NCBI GenBank assembly: GCA_021323675.1
Contig: JAJPKP010000034.1
Coordinates: forward strand, 62,001 to 126,000
DNA: 64,000 nucleotides
From: Pseudomonadota bacterium
GTDB lineage: Bacteria > Desulfobacterota > Binatia > Binatales > Binataceae
Direction: 5' to 3'
The position numbers were made by a program, and so were the translations under genes. The notes under the pieces are model-generated. The model searched no databases and was not told where the DNA came from. It was given only the letters and a program-made list of their open reading frames with translations. Of the stretch, positions 16,481 through 24,676 are shown piece after piece; within the stretch, counting starts at the first letter, position 1; each line of letters opens with the position of its first letter.

Positions 16481-17749
16481 CTAATTGACCTCCCGGGTTA
16501 TGAAGATTCGCGTATCTCGATCCGCGCCCTTTGCGGGCTGCTCCTCTTGATCGCGCCTCGCGCTCTGCCCGCCGCCGTCCTGATGGGTCGTTGCGGAAAG
16601 CTCGTTCGCGGCGACGCCCAGCGATTCGAGCGTGCGGCGCAATGCCGGAATCGACGCGGTAAGCATCGCCGCCGCCCGCTCGGACGACGCCGTCATCTGC
16701 GCGTTGATCGCGTTGTTGCGCTCGGTCACCACGGCGCGCGCGCTTGCCGTGCGGCTCACGTCCACGCGCACGACCGCCACTTTCTCCGCGCCCTGCCGCG
16801 CGACCGGTTCGGACGAGGACGCGGCGCCGCTCTCCGATACCGAACCACCCGCCTGCGCGGCAGAACGGCCGGGCTCGGCCCGCTCCGCCGGAGGGGCCAT
16901 CGGTGCCGGCTGCCTGCGCAGGTCCACTGGCGCCGACTCGAGCTGCGAAGCCGCGGGAGCTCCGATGGTGCGATGATCGTGTTCGGCCCCAGTCACGCCG
17001 AGAGCAGGCGGACGTGGGTTCCCGCTCGCAGGCGCCGCCGTTTTCGCATCCGCAGGCGCATCCGGGAGACTTCCGGCATTCGGATCGGCGCGGGATTCAG
17101 CGCGATCGGGCACGGTCGTCGGCGAAATGGTCCCCGTATTCGGTTCGGGGGCCGCGCGGAATTTCGCACTGACGTGCCCGAGGACATTGGCGATTTCTGA
17201 GACCGACGGCGCGGGAGTTTCTTGGAGTTCAGGCGTCGCGGCCACCGGTTCGCTCGAAGGGGATGCGTTCGCCAAAGGCTCGGCCGGAACGATGGTGCTT
17301 GCGAATTCGTATTCGGACAGCCGATTCGATGGGCTCGCAAATGGCTCCGAATGTTCCTCGGGGGCTGAAGGGACGCTGGAAACTTGATCGCCCGCGCGAT
17401 CTTCAGATGCGAAAAGCAGGCGCCCTTTCGATTCGATTCGAGGATCATCGCTGGTTGCCGGGACTTCACGATCCGGGGCGCTGGCGCGATCGGCCGTCAA
17501 ATCCGCGGCCGTCGAATCCCCGACGGTCAAATCCCCGGCGGTCAAATCCCCGGACACTTTTGTCTCGGCCACCGCCGGCTCCGAAGCTTGAGAAGCAGCC
17601 GGCGCGGCACCCGCGGGAGACATCAACGCGGCCAGAAGGGCGTCGAAGGATGTCCCGTGCGTCTCCCGGCGATCGCGTCCGGCTTTGACCGGGTCGCCGT
17701 ACGCGGAAGCGGAATTCGCCGCCGCCGGTCCGTGAGTTAGCGCCGCCAT
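16481..17749 (-). CDS. fliK: Flagellar hook-length control protein, FliK-like
   Basis: A 422-residue protein, low in complexity and rich in Ala, Pro, Ser and Glu for its first 320 residues. FliK is an exported molecular ruler that sets hook length and triggers the FlhB substrate switch. The C-terminal part (about 325-400: VAVVRVDVSRTASARAVV, then AAAMLTASIPALRRTLESLG) matches the general shape of the FliK C-terminal domain, where a short helix-strand module contacts FlhB. It lacks a clear match to the most conserved core. Position between fliJ and flgD is the standard fliK site. Residues about 65-87 contain a 5-residue repeat (see the repeat at 17496-17555). The N-terminal half is expected to be disordered. 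Confidence 0.78.
   Translation of the reverse strand: MAALTHGPAAANSASAYGDPVKAGRDRRETHGTSFDALLAALMSPAGAAPAASQASEPAVAETKVSGDLTAGDLTVGDSTAADLTADRASAPDREVPATSDDPRIESKGRLLFASEDRAGDQVSSVPSAPEEHSEPFASPSNRLSEYEFASTIVPAEPLANASPSSEPVAATPELQETPAPSVSEIANVLGHVSAKFRAAPEPNTGTISPTTVPDRAESRADPNAGSLPDAPADAKTAAPASGNPRPPALGVTGAEHDHRTIGAPAASQLESAPVDLRRQPAPMAPPAERAEPGRSAAQAGGSVSESGAASSSEPVARQGAEKVAVVRVDVSRTASARAVVTERNNAINAQMTASSERAAAMLTASIPALRRTLESLGVAANELSATTHQDGGGQSARRDQEEQPAKGADRDTRIFITREVN
17496..17555 (-). repeat. Four tandem 15-bp repeats inside fliK
   Basis: Four near-identical 15-bp units (plus-strand consensus GTCAAATCCCCGGCG) run from 17496 to 17555 without gaps. They keep the reading frame and encode a Gly-Asp-Leu/Ser-Thr-Ala/Val pentapeptide repeat in the disordered part of FliK. 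Such a repeat can change copy number by slippage and so alter ruler length. Confidence 0.85.
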
Positions 17750-18123
17750 GCGAAGTACTCCTCCGCTTGAATTTCGGTTCGCCGCTCGCGCGAAGCGGCC
17801 TCCGCGCGTTTCTGCTGATGCGCGAGCTTGGCGGCCTGATCGGTGCGATGCTGGGCTTCGATCGCCGTGGCGGCCGCGCCCTCAGCCTGTTTGCCGAATT
17901 GCTGGGCGCGGCGATGCCACAGCAGGCGCGCCTCGCCCAGCATCGAGAGGTCGGCCAGGGCCGCGTTGTCGGCAATCAGCGAGTCGGCGGCATCCGCGAT
18001 GCGTTCGGCGCTTGCGCGGGCCGTGTTGCGCCGCGCGAGGATCTGATGGAGCGACGCCATCGCGCTGCGAAGCTTGAGTTCCCGAACGCGGTGCAGGCGC
18101 GAGGTCCAGCTATTGTTTTTCAT
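17737..18123 (-). CDS. fliJ: Flagellar export ATPase-associated stalk protein FliJ
   Basis: A 128-residue, charged, coiled-coil protein. The opening SRLHRVRELKLRSAMASLHQ fits the FliJ N-terminal helix, and Arg/Ala/Glu heptads continue to the end. FliJ sits in the central pore of the FliI hexamer and links it to FlhA. It overlaps the end of fliI by 14 bases and the start of fliK by 13, giving the standard fliI-fliJ-fliK order. Sequence conservation in the family is low, so the call leans on context and length. Confidence 0.85.
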   Translation of the reverse strand: MKNNSWTSRLHRVRELKLRSAMASLHQILARRNTARASAERIADAADSLIADNAALADLSMLGEARLLWHRRAQQFGKQAEGAAATAIEAQHRTDQAAKLAHQQKRAEAASRERRTEIQAEEYFAWRR

Positions 18124-19408
18124 CGAGACGCACCACCTCTTTCAGTTGATTTACGGAATCAGGCAGTGAAACACCTTCGGTCAGCCGCTGGCGAAGAAAC
18201 CCGTCCATGCGATCGTGGAGGGTTACCGCCTCGTCCATCCGCGGGTCCGCTCCCGGTGTGTACTGGCCGAAGGCGATCAGTTCCTCGGCGTCGCGCCATC
18301 GCGCATACAGGTCGACAAAGCGGCTGCGGGCCTGGGCGTGGGCCGGCTCGCTTACCCGGTTAAACACGCGGGAAACGGAATCGAGAACGTCGATGGCGGG
18401 ATAGTGGCCGCGGCGGGCTATCTTTGAAGAAAGCACGATGTGCCCATCGAGCGTCCCTTTCGCCATCTCGCCGACCACGTCGTTTTCCTCTTCGTGCAGC
18501 AGCACGGTGTAGATTCCGGTCACGCTGCCCCGCCGGAACTGTCCGGCCTGTTCGACGAGGCGCGGAATCAGCGCATAGACCGAAGGCGGATAACCGCGAT
18601 TCGTCGGCGGCTCGCCCGAGGCGAGCCCGACCTCGCGTTGCGCCATCGCCACCCGCGTCAGCGAGTCCATCAGGAGCAGCACGTCCAGGCCCTGGCGGCG
18701 CAGCCAGCTGGCGACCGCGGTGGCAAGAAAGGCGCCTTTGATTCGCATCGGAGCCGGCTGATCGCCGGTGACCACGATCACCACCGATCGTTCGAGCGCG
18801 AAGTTGCCGAGCAGCTCATCGATGAACTCGCGCGCCTCGCGGCCGCGCTCGCCGATCAGCGCAATCACGATCGCGTCAGCCGCGCTCGCCCGCGCCATCA
18901 TCGCGAACAACGTGCTTTTGCCCGCTCCGGGCATCGAGAAGATTCCAATCTTCTGGCCGCGGCCGAGCGTGAGCAGTCCGTTGATCGCGCGCACGCCCGT
19001 ATCGAAGGGATGCTCGACGGGCTGGCGCTCATCGAGCGCCGGCGGCATCAGATCCCACTCGAGATCCTCGCCAAGTGCCGAAAGCGGCTTGCCATCGAGC
19101 GGACGGCCAAGGCCATCGAGAATTCGCCCCATGATCCAGGGGCCGACCGGAAATCGGAGCTTAAGCGGCTTGACCCTGGCGCCCGGCTTGAGGCCGCGCG
19201 CTTCCTCGATCGCCAGCAGCAGAAGCTCTCCATCGCGAAAGCCCACTACTTCGGCGGCGACATTGTCCACGCTGACCAGGCTGCCAACCGGAAGCATCGG
19301 GCCGCTCGCTTCGAGCAGCAGACCAACCGATCGCATCAGGCGCCCTCCGACCGGAAACATCGGAGCGCGAAGCGCATCGGCATACGGCGCGAGCGAAAGC
19401 AGGCTCAC
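18110..19408 (-). CDS. fliI: Flagellar type III export ATPase
   Basis: A 432-residue F1-beta-like ATPase. The P-loop SMPGAGKST is at residues 158-166. A Walker B/DELSEED-like region follows with LLLMDSLTRVAMAQREVGLA and then GEPPTNRGYPPSVYALIPRL, which is highly typical of FliI. FliI hexamers at the base of the export gate promote substrate entry. The N-terminal beta-barrel (residues 1-90) and C-terminal helical domain are complete. It starts two bases after fliH, whose product is its regulator. Confidence 0.97.
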   Translation of the reverse strand: MSLLSLAPYADALRAPMFPVGGRLMRSVGLLLEASGPMLPVGSLVSVDNVAAEVVGFRDGELLLLAIEEARGLKPGARVKPLKLRFPVGPWIMGRILDGLGRPLDGKPLSALGEDLEWDLMPPALDERQPVEHPFDTGVRAINGLLTLGRGQKIGIFSMPGAGKSTLFAMMARASAADAIVIALIGERGREAREFIDELLGNFALERSVVIVVTGDQPAPMRIKGAFLATAVASWLRRQGLDVLLLMDSLTRVAMAQREVGLASGEPPTNRGYPPSVYALIPRLVEQAGQFRRGSVTGIYTVLLHEEENDVVGEMAKGTLDGHIVLSSKIARRGHYPAIDVLDSVSRVFNRVSEPAHAQARSRFVDLYARWRDAEELIAFGQYTPGADPRMDEAVTLHDRMDGFLRQRLTEGVSLPDSVNQLKEVVRLDEKQ

Positions 19409-19410
19409 AG

Positions 19411-20082
19411 CTACTCCTCCTTGCCGCCCTGTTCGGTAATGGTCGCGGTCCGCTCGCGGAGCTGGCTTTCAAGGATGTTGACCGCTTCGGCGAGCGCGCC
19501 TTCGACGAACAGGCTGCCCGCCTCGACCTCGAAGGCGCCCGGCGCGATCGCGGCGGACTCCTTGATGGGAGCGGTGCCGAGCGCGTCGGCCACCAGCTTC
19601 GCGTCGGAAGGGTTGAGCCAGATTGTGGTCGGGGCAACCGGCTTCAGCGAATCGCACGCGCGCTGAATTGCGCGGGCCAGAAACTGGCGCTTCAGCTTCA
19701 CCGAGGTCAGATCGCGCACGACGGCGATCGCGAGCTCGACGGCGAATTGTTCGATCTCCTGGCGCGCCTGGCTGTAAATCTCTTCCAGGCGGCGATCGGC
19801 GGCCTCGAGCGCGGCGGCGGTTTTTGCGATCGTCTCGCGCCCCTCGGCGAGCCCGGCGGCAACCGCCTCTTCCCGCGCTTTGGCGACAAGCTCCTGCGCC
19901 TCCTGCCGCGCGGCCGCAAGTCCTTCCTCACGCCCGCGCGCGAAGCCCTCGCGGCGCGCCAGCTCGCGGGCGGCCTCGATCTCGTTTTGCCGCGCGCCGT
20001 TTTCGTCCGCCGCAAACGCACCTCGCACTCCAATATCGGCAAGGCTTGGAAACCCCAGTTTGGGAAGATGACGCATCTGCAT
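19411..20082 (-). CDS. fliH: Flagellar export ATPase regulator FliH
   Basis: A 223-residue protein with a long Ala/Glu-rich coiled coil (about 25-115: AARELARREGFARGREEGLA and similar). It is followed by a globular C-terminal domain with LAIAVVRDLTSVKLKRQFLA and VAPTTIWLNPSDAKLVADAL, which match the V-ATPase subunit E-like fold of FliH. FliH holds FliI as a dimer-monomer complex and brings it to the C-ring. It lies between fliF (5-base gap) and fliI (2-base gap). Confidence 0.92.
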   Translation of the reverse strand: MQMRHLPKLGFPSLADIGVRGAFAADENGARQNEIEAARELARREGFARGREEGLAAARQEAQELVAKAREEAVAAGLAEGRETIAKTAAALEAADRRLEEIYSQARQEIEQFAVELAIAVVRDLTSVKLKRQFLARAIQRACDSLKPVAPTTIWLNPSDAKLVADALGTAPIKESAAIAPGAFEVEAGSLFVEGALAEAVNILESQLRERTATITEQGGKEE

Positions 20083-20087
20083 TGGTT

Positions 20088-21770
20088 TCAGCTCCCTTGC
20101 GCCTCATTGGCGGGTGAAGTTGAGTTGGTGCCTTCTTCAAGCCAGCGGCGGAGGATCGCCGCTCCCGCGTCGGGAAAGCGCTCCGCCTGAAGACTGGCCC
20201 TGATTCGCAAGTCCACTTCAGTTTGGCTCGGCGCGGTGGCTCCCGTTTCGGGAGGCTGATCGATGACGGCGCGGTCGGAGTCGGCGCGCTGGATCGAACG
20301 CTTGAACCGCCGCTCGGCCGAAACGCGCCTCAGCTTGCGCATCGTCATCCAAACCGCGCCCACGACCAGCAGCACCCCGGCGGCAATCGCGCCAAGAAGC
20401 TGCCTCGGGTTGGAAGCAAACTGCTGGATCTGTTCCTGCAGGCCGGGCGGAGGCGGGATATAAGGATGAGTAAGCGCCGCGCTGCTCACCTCGACCATGT
20501 CGCCGCGGCTGGGATCGGCTCCCACCACCGCGATCAGCAGGGTTCTGAGTTCCTTCAGCCGCTCCGGCGGCAGCGGCTCGAAGACTCCGTTGCGATATGT
20601 CCCGTCAACCACCGCCGCGAGCGACAAGCGGCGCACCGAAAGCGGCTCCGATACCTTGTGGATTTCGCGCGATGACGGCTCGTAGTTGACGATGTCCTTG
20701 CGCGCATATGGCGCAGCCGCCGGCGGCGCCGGAGTGGATCGCGGGGAGCTGGCGGGTGATGCAGCCGCGGCCGGCGATGCGCCCGCCGCGGGCGAGCTCA
20801 GCGGAGCGGGCGCGGGCAGATTCGAAGTAAGGCCCGGGATACCGGCAGGTTCGGCCCCGGAGGCGGGCTCTTCGCTGTGCTCCTCGCTGACCAGCGCCTC
20901 GTTCTTGCTGCTCCCATACTCGTGCAGCGTTTCCTGGAGCTTTTCACGATCGAGATCGACCGAGACCGCCAGCCGGTAGCGGCCCTCGCCGACGATTCCG
21001 TTCAGCAGGCCGTCCGCCTTCGATTCGAGGTCGTGCTCGATCTTCTGTCGCAGCGACAGGACCTCGTCGGCTTCATCCTTGCCGCCGTGCTGGGGCGGAA
21101 ACAGCACCATCCCCTCGTCGGTCGTGACCACGACCTGATCGGGGCTGAGTCCCTGGACCGACCCCGCCACCAGGTGGGCGATCGCGCGCGCACTGATTTC
21201 ATCGATCACCGCGCCCGACGCGGGCGTTAGCAGCACGGATGCGCGCGCGCTGGACTGGGGTCCGAGCGCGAACGGCGACGGCGGATCGAACGCCAGCATC
21301 ACGCGGGCGTTCTCAACGCCGCGGATATTCATGATCGTGCGTTCGAGTTCGCCCTGCAGCGCGCGCTGGTAACTAACCTGCTCCGCGAACGCGCTCTGCC
21401 CGAGATTGCTGCGATCGAAGATTGAGAATCCGGACTCGCCTCCGGCGAAACCCGGCACCGAAGAGAGCAGTTGCCGCGCCTCGTTCAGGCGCGAATCAGG
21501 CACGGTGATGGTGTCCTGTTCGAGCGCGTAAGGAATGCCTTCCTGGCGCAGCCGCACCTGCAGCGCAATCCGATCGGCCGCGGAGAGATTGCCGGCCAGC
21601 ACCGCGTTGCCGCGCGATGCGAAAGCGGCGACGCCGGCGCCCGCGGCGATCAGCAGCGCGGCCGCGATCGCGATCATGTCGAAAAGCCCGGGATTTCCGG
21701 ATCGCAACTCCTGAATGCGCCGCAGGTAAGTGCTCAAAACCTGCTTGATCGAATCCGCAAACGTGGCCAC
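20088..21770 (-). CDS. fliF: Flagellar MS-ring protein
   Basis: A 560-residue protein. FliF forms the MS-ring in the inner membrane on which the rest of the motor assembles. There are two membrane helices, at about residues 31-52 and 447-468. The periplasmic part carries YscJ/FliF ring-building motifs, including LQVRLRQEGIPYALEQDTIT, GEL-ERTIMNIRGVENARVML and GSVQGLSPDQVVVTTDEG. The C-terminal cytoplasmic tail, which binds FliG, follows the second helix. An Ala/Pro/Ser-rich insert at about 310-350 is less conserved. FliG is encoded about 2 kb upstream rather than directly next to fliF. Confidence 0.95.
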   Translation of the reverse strand: MATFADSIKQVLSTYLRRIQELRSGNPGLFDMIAIAAALLIAAGAGVAAFASRGNAVLAGNLSAADRIALQVRLRQEGIPYALEQDTITVPDSRLNEARQLLSSVPGFAGGESGFSIFDRSNLGQSAFAEQVSYQRALQGELERTIMNIRGVENARVMLAFDPPSPFALGPQSSARASVLLTPASGAVIDEISARAIAHLVAGSVQGLSPDQVVVTTDEGMVLFPPQHGGKDEADEVLSLRQKIEHDLESKADGLLNGIVGEGRYRLAVSVDLDREKLQETLHEYGSSKNEALVSEEHSEEPASGAEPAGIPGLTSNLPAPAPLSSPAAGASPAAAASPASSPRSTPAPPAAAPYARKDIVNYEPSSREIHKVSEPLSVRRLSLAAVVDGTYRNGVFEPLPPERLKELRTLLIAVVGADPSRGDMVEVSSAALTHPYIPPPPGLQEQIQQFASNPRQLLGAIAAGVLLVVGAVWMTMRKLRRVSAERRFKRSIQRADSDRAVIDQPPETGATAPSQTEVDLRIRASLQAERFPDAGAAILRRWLEEGTNSTSPANEAQGS

Positions 21771-21815
21771 TACTGCCTGCCTTTCGTCGCGCGCTCCGGG
21801 GCCGGCGCTTTACCG

Positions 21816-22100
21816 TCAGTACGTCAGGCTCATGATCTGCTGATAGGCCGCGAGGGCCTGGCGCCTTAGCGCCATCAGGTAATCGAAATTCACGGTTGCA
21901 TCCTCCGCGGAAATCACCGCGTTCGTGATGTCGGTGCGCCCGGCCGCGAACTGCGCCGCCGACGCATCGGCCTGCTTCAGGCTCCGATCGACGTCCTGAA
22001 GCAGCGTGCTGAACTGGTTTTGCGCGGGCGCCTGAGGCTCGCCGAGCGTTCGCGGCGCGAGGTCCGGGAGATTGGCGATCGATGGTCCACTGATAGTCAT
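21816..22100 (-). CDS. fliE: Flagellar MS-ring/rod adaptor FliE
   Basis: A 94-residue protein. FliE joins the MS-ring to the proximal rod and is an early export substrate. The conserved helix block SAEDATVNFDYLMALRRQAL followed by AAYQQIMSL occupies the C-terminal third, matching the family pattern A-x-[IV]-x-[FL]-x-x-x-x-x-x-[RV]-x-[KQ]-x-x-x-[AS]-Y-x-[ED]-I-M. It lies in the standard flgB-flgC-fliE-fliF order. Confidence 0.93.
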   Translation of the reverse strand: MTISGPSIANLPDLAPRTLGEPQAPAQNQFSTLLQDVDRSLKQADASAAQFAAGRTDITNAVISAEDATVNFDYLMALRRQALAAYQQIMSLTY

Positions 22101-22113
22101 ACGCGCCCCTCCC

Positions 22114-22527
22114 TTACACCATCGAGAGCAGGTTGACCGCCGCGAGCATGTCGCTCTTGGCGCTCTGGACCGCGGAAAGATTGGCCTGATAGACGCGGGT
22201 CGCCTCCATCAGATCCACCAGCTCGTAGATCGGATCGACCGCCGGCGTTGCCACCATCCCCTGCGCGTTGGCCAGCGGACTGCCCGGGTCATACTCCATC
22301 CGCGGAGGCGATGAATCCTTCAGCACCGCCGCGACGCGCACACCCAACGGACCCGAGGCGGAGCCGGCGATCGGAGCCGTTTCGAATACCGGCTCCTGGC
22401 GCTGATAGACTCCCCCTTCCGGCGTGGCTACCGAGTCGCTGTTGGCGAGATTTTGGGCGCTCAGCGTGATGCGCAGCGACTCCGCGGAGAGGGCGCTGGC
22501 CGCGATTCCGAAAACATCCTGAAGCAT
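22114..22527 (-). CDS. flgC: Flagellar proximal rod protein FlgC
   Basis: A 137-residue protein. It has the rod start (IAASALSAESLRITLSAQNL, then ANSDS) and the C-terminus DLMEATRVYQANLSAVQSAK followed by SDMLAAVNLL, diagnostic of FlgC. The block YDPGSPLANAQGMVATPAVD in the middle matches the Y-x-P-x-[HS]-P-x-A-[DN]-x-x-G-Y-[VA] FlgC core. Length matches the family. Confidence 0.95.
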   Translation of the reverse strand: MLQDVFGIAASALSAESLRITLSAQNLANSDSVATPEGGVYQRQEPVFETAPIAGSASGPLGVRVAAVLKDSSPPRMEYDPGSPLANAQGMVATPAVDPIYELVDLMEATRVYQANLSAVQSAKSDMLAAVNLLSMV

Positions 22528-22549
22528 GTTCCCCCCTTCTCGGCGCGGT

Positions 22550-22897
22550 TTACACGGTAGTTGCGCTCTTCAGCCGTGCCATCATGCTGCCATAGAGCTT
22601 CATGGTGGCCTCATAGTTCAGGGAATTTTGGAACAGCTCGCCGCTCGCGCGGGCAAGATCGACTCCGGAACCGTCCACGCGCATTTCCTCGGCGTGGACG
22701 GCCGCTACGATCGGGGGAGAGTCCGGCGTGCGTCCCTGCTCCTGCGCCGCGACCGCATCGTCAAGCGACGCGGCAAAGTCGACGTCCCTGGGAATGAAGC
22801 CGCGAACGTCGGCATTGGCGATGTTTGCGGCGAGCAGGGACTCGCGCTCGGCCTGAATCGAAAGCGCGCTCCTCACTACCAGATCTGCGATTCGCAT
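22550..22897 (-). CDS. flgB: Flagellar proximal rod protein FlgB
   Basis: A 115-residue protein. The N-terminus (RESLLAANIANADVRGFIPR, then DVDF) is the FlgB form of the rod signature, and the C-terminal helix (ELFQNSLNYEATMKLYGSMM) is the expected D0 partner. It is a little shorter than the usual 130. A GGGGGG-type purine run precedes the ATG. It is followed by flgC after 22 bases. Confidence 0.93.
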   Translation of the reverse strand: MRIADLVVRSALSIQAERESLLAANIANADVRGFIPRDVDFAASLDDAVAAQEQGRTPDSPPIVAAVHAEEMRVDGSGVDLARASGELFQNSLNYEATMKLYGSMMARLKSATTV

Positions 22898-22918
22898 CGG
22901 TGCCCCCCTTCTGCGAAT

Positions 22919-23443
22919 TCAATGGCTGCCGACCGGTCCCGCATCGCATTCGGAAGCCGCCGGCTCTCCCCTCAGGAAACACAAGTAACGTCGATAAACC
23001 GCGACCGACCATTTGGCGCGCGGCTTGCCGCTTGAAGAATGGTAGCCGCTGATACGCCGCCAGAATGTGCCGCGCTCTTCCAGCAGGCCCTTCAAAATCT
23101 CCGCGCCCGCCTTGAGATTGGTTGCCGGATCGAGCAGTTGCTGCCTGGTCAGTCCGAGGCGCGGCCCCCAGAACCCATAGTTAATCTGCATGAGCCCGAT
23201 GTCCGCGTCAGGGGCGGATTCGAGCAGCCTCGCGGCCTCGTCCTTCGAATTCGGATAGTAGGAATGCCCGGCAATATTGATTGCCCATGGATGGTATCCG
23301 CTCTCGGCGCCGGCCACCGCCACGAGCAGGCTCGCCGGAACCCCCGCGGTTCGGGCCGCATCGCCGTACAGATCCGCGCGCGCCGGCGCCGCACGGAGCG
23401 GCAGGCAGAGGATCGCCGCGAGAAAAACGCCGCGCGCCTTCAT
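22919..23443 (-). CDS. Periplasmic lytic transglycosylase of the flagellar operon
   Basis: A 174-residue secreted protein (signal peptide about residues 1-23). It has the SLT/lysozyme-like fold: catalytic Glu at about E47 in the block AVAGAESGYHPWAIN, then DIGLMQINYGFW at about 81-92, and LLDPATNLKAGAEILKGLLE at about 103-122. It cleaves the glycan strands of peptidoglycan. It sits between fliG (ATGA overlap) and flgB (21-base gap), so it is co-expressed with the rod. Since FlgJ here lacks its muramidase domain, this enzyme probably opens the wall for the rod, as SltF does in some alphaproteobacteria. That role is inferred from context. Confidence 0.88.
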   Translation of the reverse strand: MKARGVFLAAILCLPLRAAPARADLYGDAARTAGVPASLLVAVAGAESGYHPWAINIAGHSYYPNSKDEAARLLESAPDADIGLMQINYGFWGPRLGLTRQQLLDPATNLKAGAEILKGLLEERGTFWRRISGYHSSSGKPRAKWSVAVYRRYLCFLRGEPAASECDAGPVGSH

Positions 23444-24417
23444 AGCACCATCTCCTCGGTCCGGCGCACTCTGACGCGGCCTTCGTGCTCGAGCTTGAGG
23501 ACGAGGCCGTTGATTTCCTGGCGGGCGGCCTGGACCTCGCGCGCGGGCATCGGTCCCAGCGCATCCATCTCTTCCTTGAGAATCTTGCCCCGGTCTTCCG
23601 TCATCGCCGCCATCACCACCGCCTGGAGCTCCGAAGGAATTCCCTTGAGGGCGACCGCCAGAAGCTCGATTCGGACTCCGGACAGAACGGTCTGCAGGGT
23701 GCGATTGTCGAGGCGCAACAAGTCCTCGAAGTGGAACATCTCCTGCTGAATCGCCTTGGCGAGATTGGGATCCTTTTCCGCGATATGCTCGACGAGCTTG
23801 TCCGCCTCGTCGGCGCCGATCTGGTTCAGGACCTGGGCGGTATATTCGGCGGCGTTGCCGAGTTGTTCATCGTCCACCGCGCTTGCGTGCGAGAGCGCGG
23901 CTTCGAGCGCGGCGAGGACGGCATCGATCACGTCGGCGGCAACGCGCACGCCGCGCGACAGTTGCTCAACGCATTCAAGCCGCTTTTGTTCGGGAAAATG
24001 CGCGAGGACCTCTCCCGAGTAGCGCGCCGGCAATCGCGACAGCGCGACCGCCGCGGTGACCGGCTTCTCGCCCGCCAGGACCGCCGCCATCTTTTCCGGC
24101 GTGGCGCGATCGATCAGCCCCTGCCATCGCATGTGCCGCTCGATCTCCTCTTCGTCCTCGGGGCCGACGGCCTGATCCAGGATCTCGCGCAGGTGATCGG
24201 CCGGCTGCGAGGAGTTGTACTGGAGCAGAAATTGCCGGAGGACTTCCTTGACCTCGTCGTTGTCGGGCCGGGTCCCCGAGAAGCGCGTCTCCAGATGGCG
24301 GCGAAGCAGCGCAATCTCGCGCACCGACAGACGGCTGACCAGGCGCGACATCGCATTGCGTTCGAGCGCCTGAAGCAGAATCAGCGCCTTATCCATTCCG
24401 CTTAACGCTGATGCCAT
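23440..24417 (-). CDS. fliG: Flagellar motor switch protein FliG
   Basis: A 325-residue protein with N-terminal, middle and C-terminal armadillo-like helical domains. FliG in the C-ring couples to stator MotA and generates torque. Visible blocks include HMRWQGLIDRATPEKMAAVL, RLPARYSGEVLAHFPEQKRL and, in the torque helix region, LLRLDNRTLQTVLSGVRIEL. Three ATGs are possible. The one at 24417 is preceded by AAGGGAGAG with a 7-base spacer and is chosen. The longest form, starting at 24456, would add 13 residues and overlap fliN further. The charged torque-helix pattern is recognisable but somewhat diverged. Confidence 0.9.
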   Translation of the reverse strand: MASALSGMDKALILLQALERNAMSRLVSRLSVREIALLRRHLETRFSGTRPDNDEVKEVLRQFLLQYNSSQPADHLREILDQAVGPEDEEEIERHMRWQGLIDRATPEKMAAVLAGEKPVTAAVALSRLPARYSGEVLAHFPEQKRLECVEQLSRGVRVAADVIDAVLAALEAALSHASAVDDEQLGNAAEYTAQVLNQIGADEADKLVEHIAEKDPNLAKAIQQEMFHFEDLLRLDNRTLQTVLSGVRIELLAVALKGIPSELQAVVMAAMTEDRGKILKEEMDALGPMPAREVQAARQEINGLVLKLEHEGRVRVRRTEEMVL

Positions 24418-24676
24418 CGACGATCTCTCCCTTGACCGGCCGTGAACGCGTGCCACCTCCTAGCGCGGTAAGTTCGAAGAACCGCCTCTCGTCCTCCTCC
24501 ACAATGCGCCCGCGGGCGAGCAACTGCCCCTGCACGACCAGCTCGGCGGCGATGTCCGCGGTTTTCAGATCGATCGCGAGAGCATCGCCGGGTTCCAGCC
24601 GCGCCAATTCGCGAAGGTTCATATCCAGTTGCGCGAGCACCACGCAGGTTTCCAGCCGAACCTTGCGAAGATTCAT
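24389..24676 (-). CDS. fliN: Flagellar motor switch protein FliN
   Basis: A 95-residue SpoA-domain protein. The block VRLETCVVLAQLDMNLRELA followed by RLEPGDALAID is the conserved FliN core (V-x-[VL]-x-V-x-[LV]-G-x-x-x-x-x-[ED]-[LI]-x-x-L-x-x-G-D-[VI]-[IL]-x-[LF]-D). FliN forms the lower C-ring and docks FliH. The usual N-terminal acidic extension is missing, so this is a minimal form. It overlaps fliM by ATGA and fliG by 29 bases. Confidence 0.88.
   Translation of the reverse strand: MNLRKVRLETCVVLAQLDMNLRELARLEPGDALAIDLKTADIAAELVVQGQLLARGRIVEEDERRFFELTALGGGTRSRPVKGEIVDGISVKRNG

Noticed and set aside
24418-24456. Longer FliG starting at 24456
   Set aside because: The ATG at 24417 has a good ribosome site with normal spacing, and the extra residues are not part of the FliG fold.
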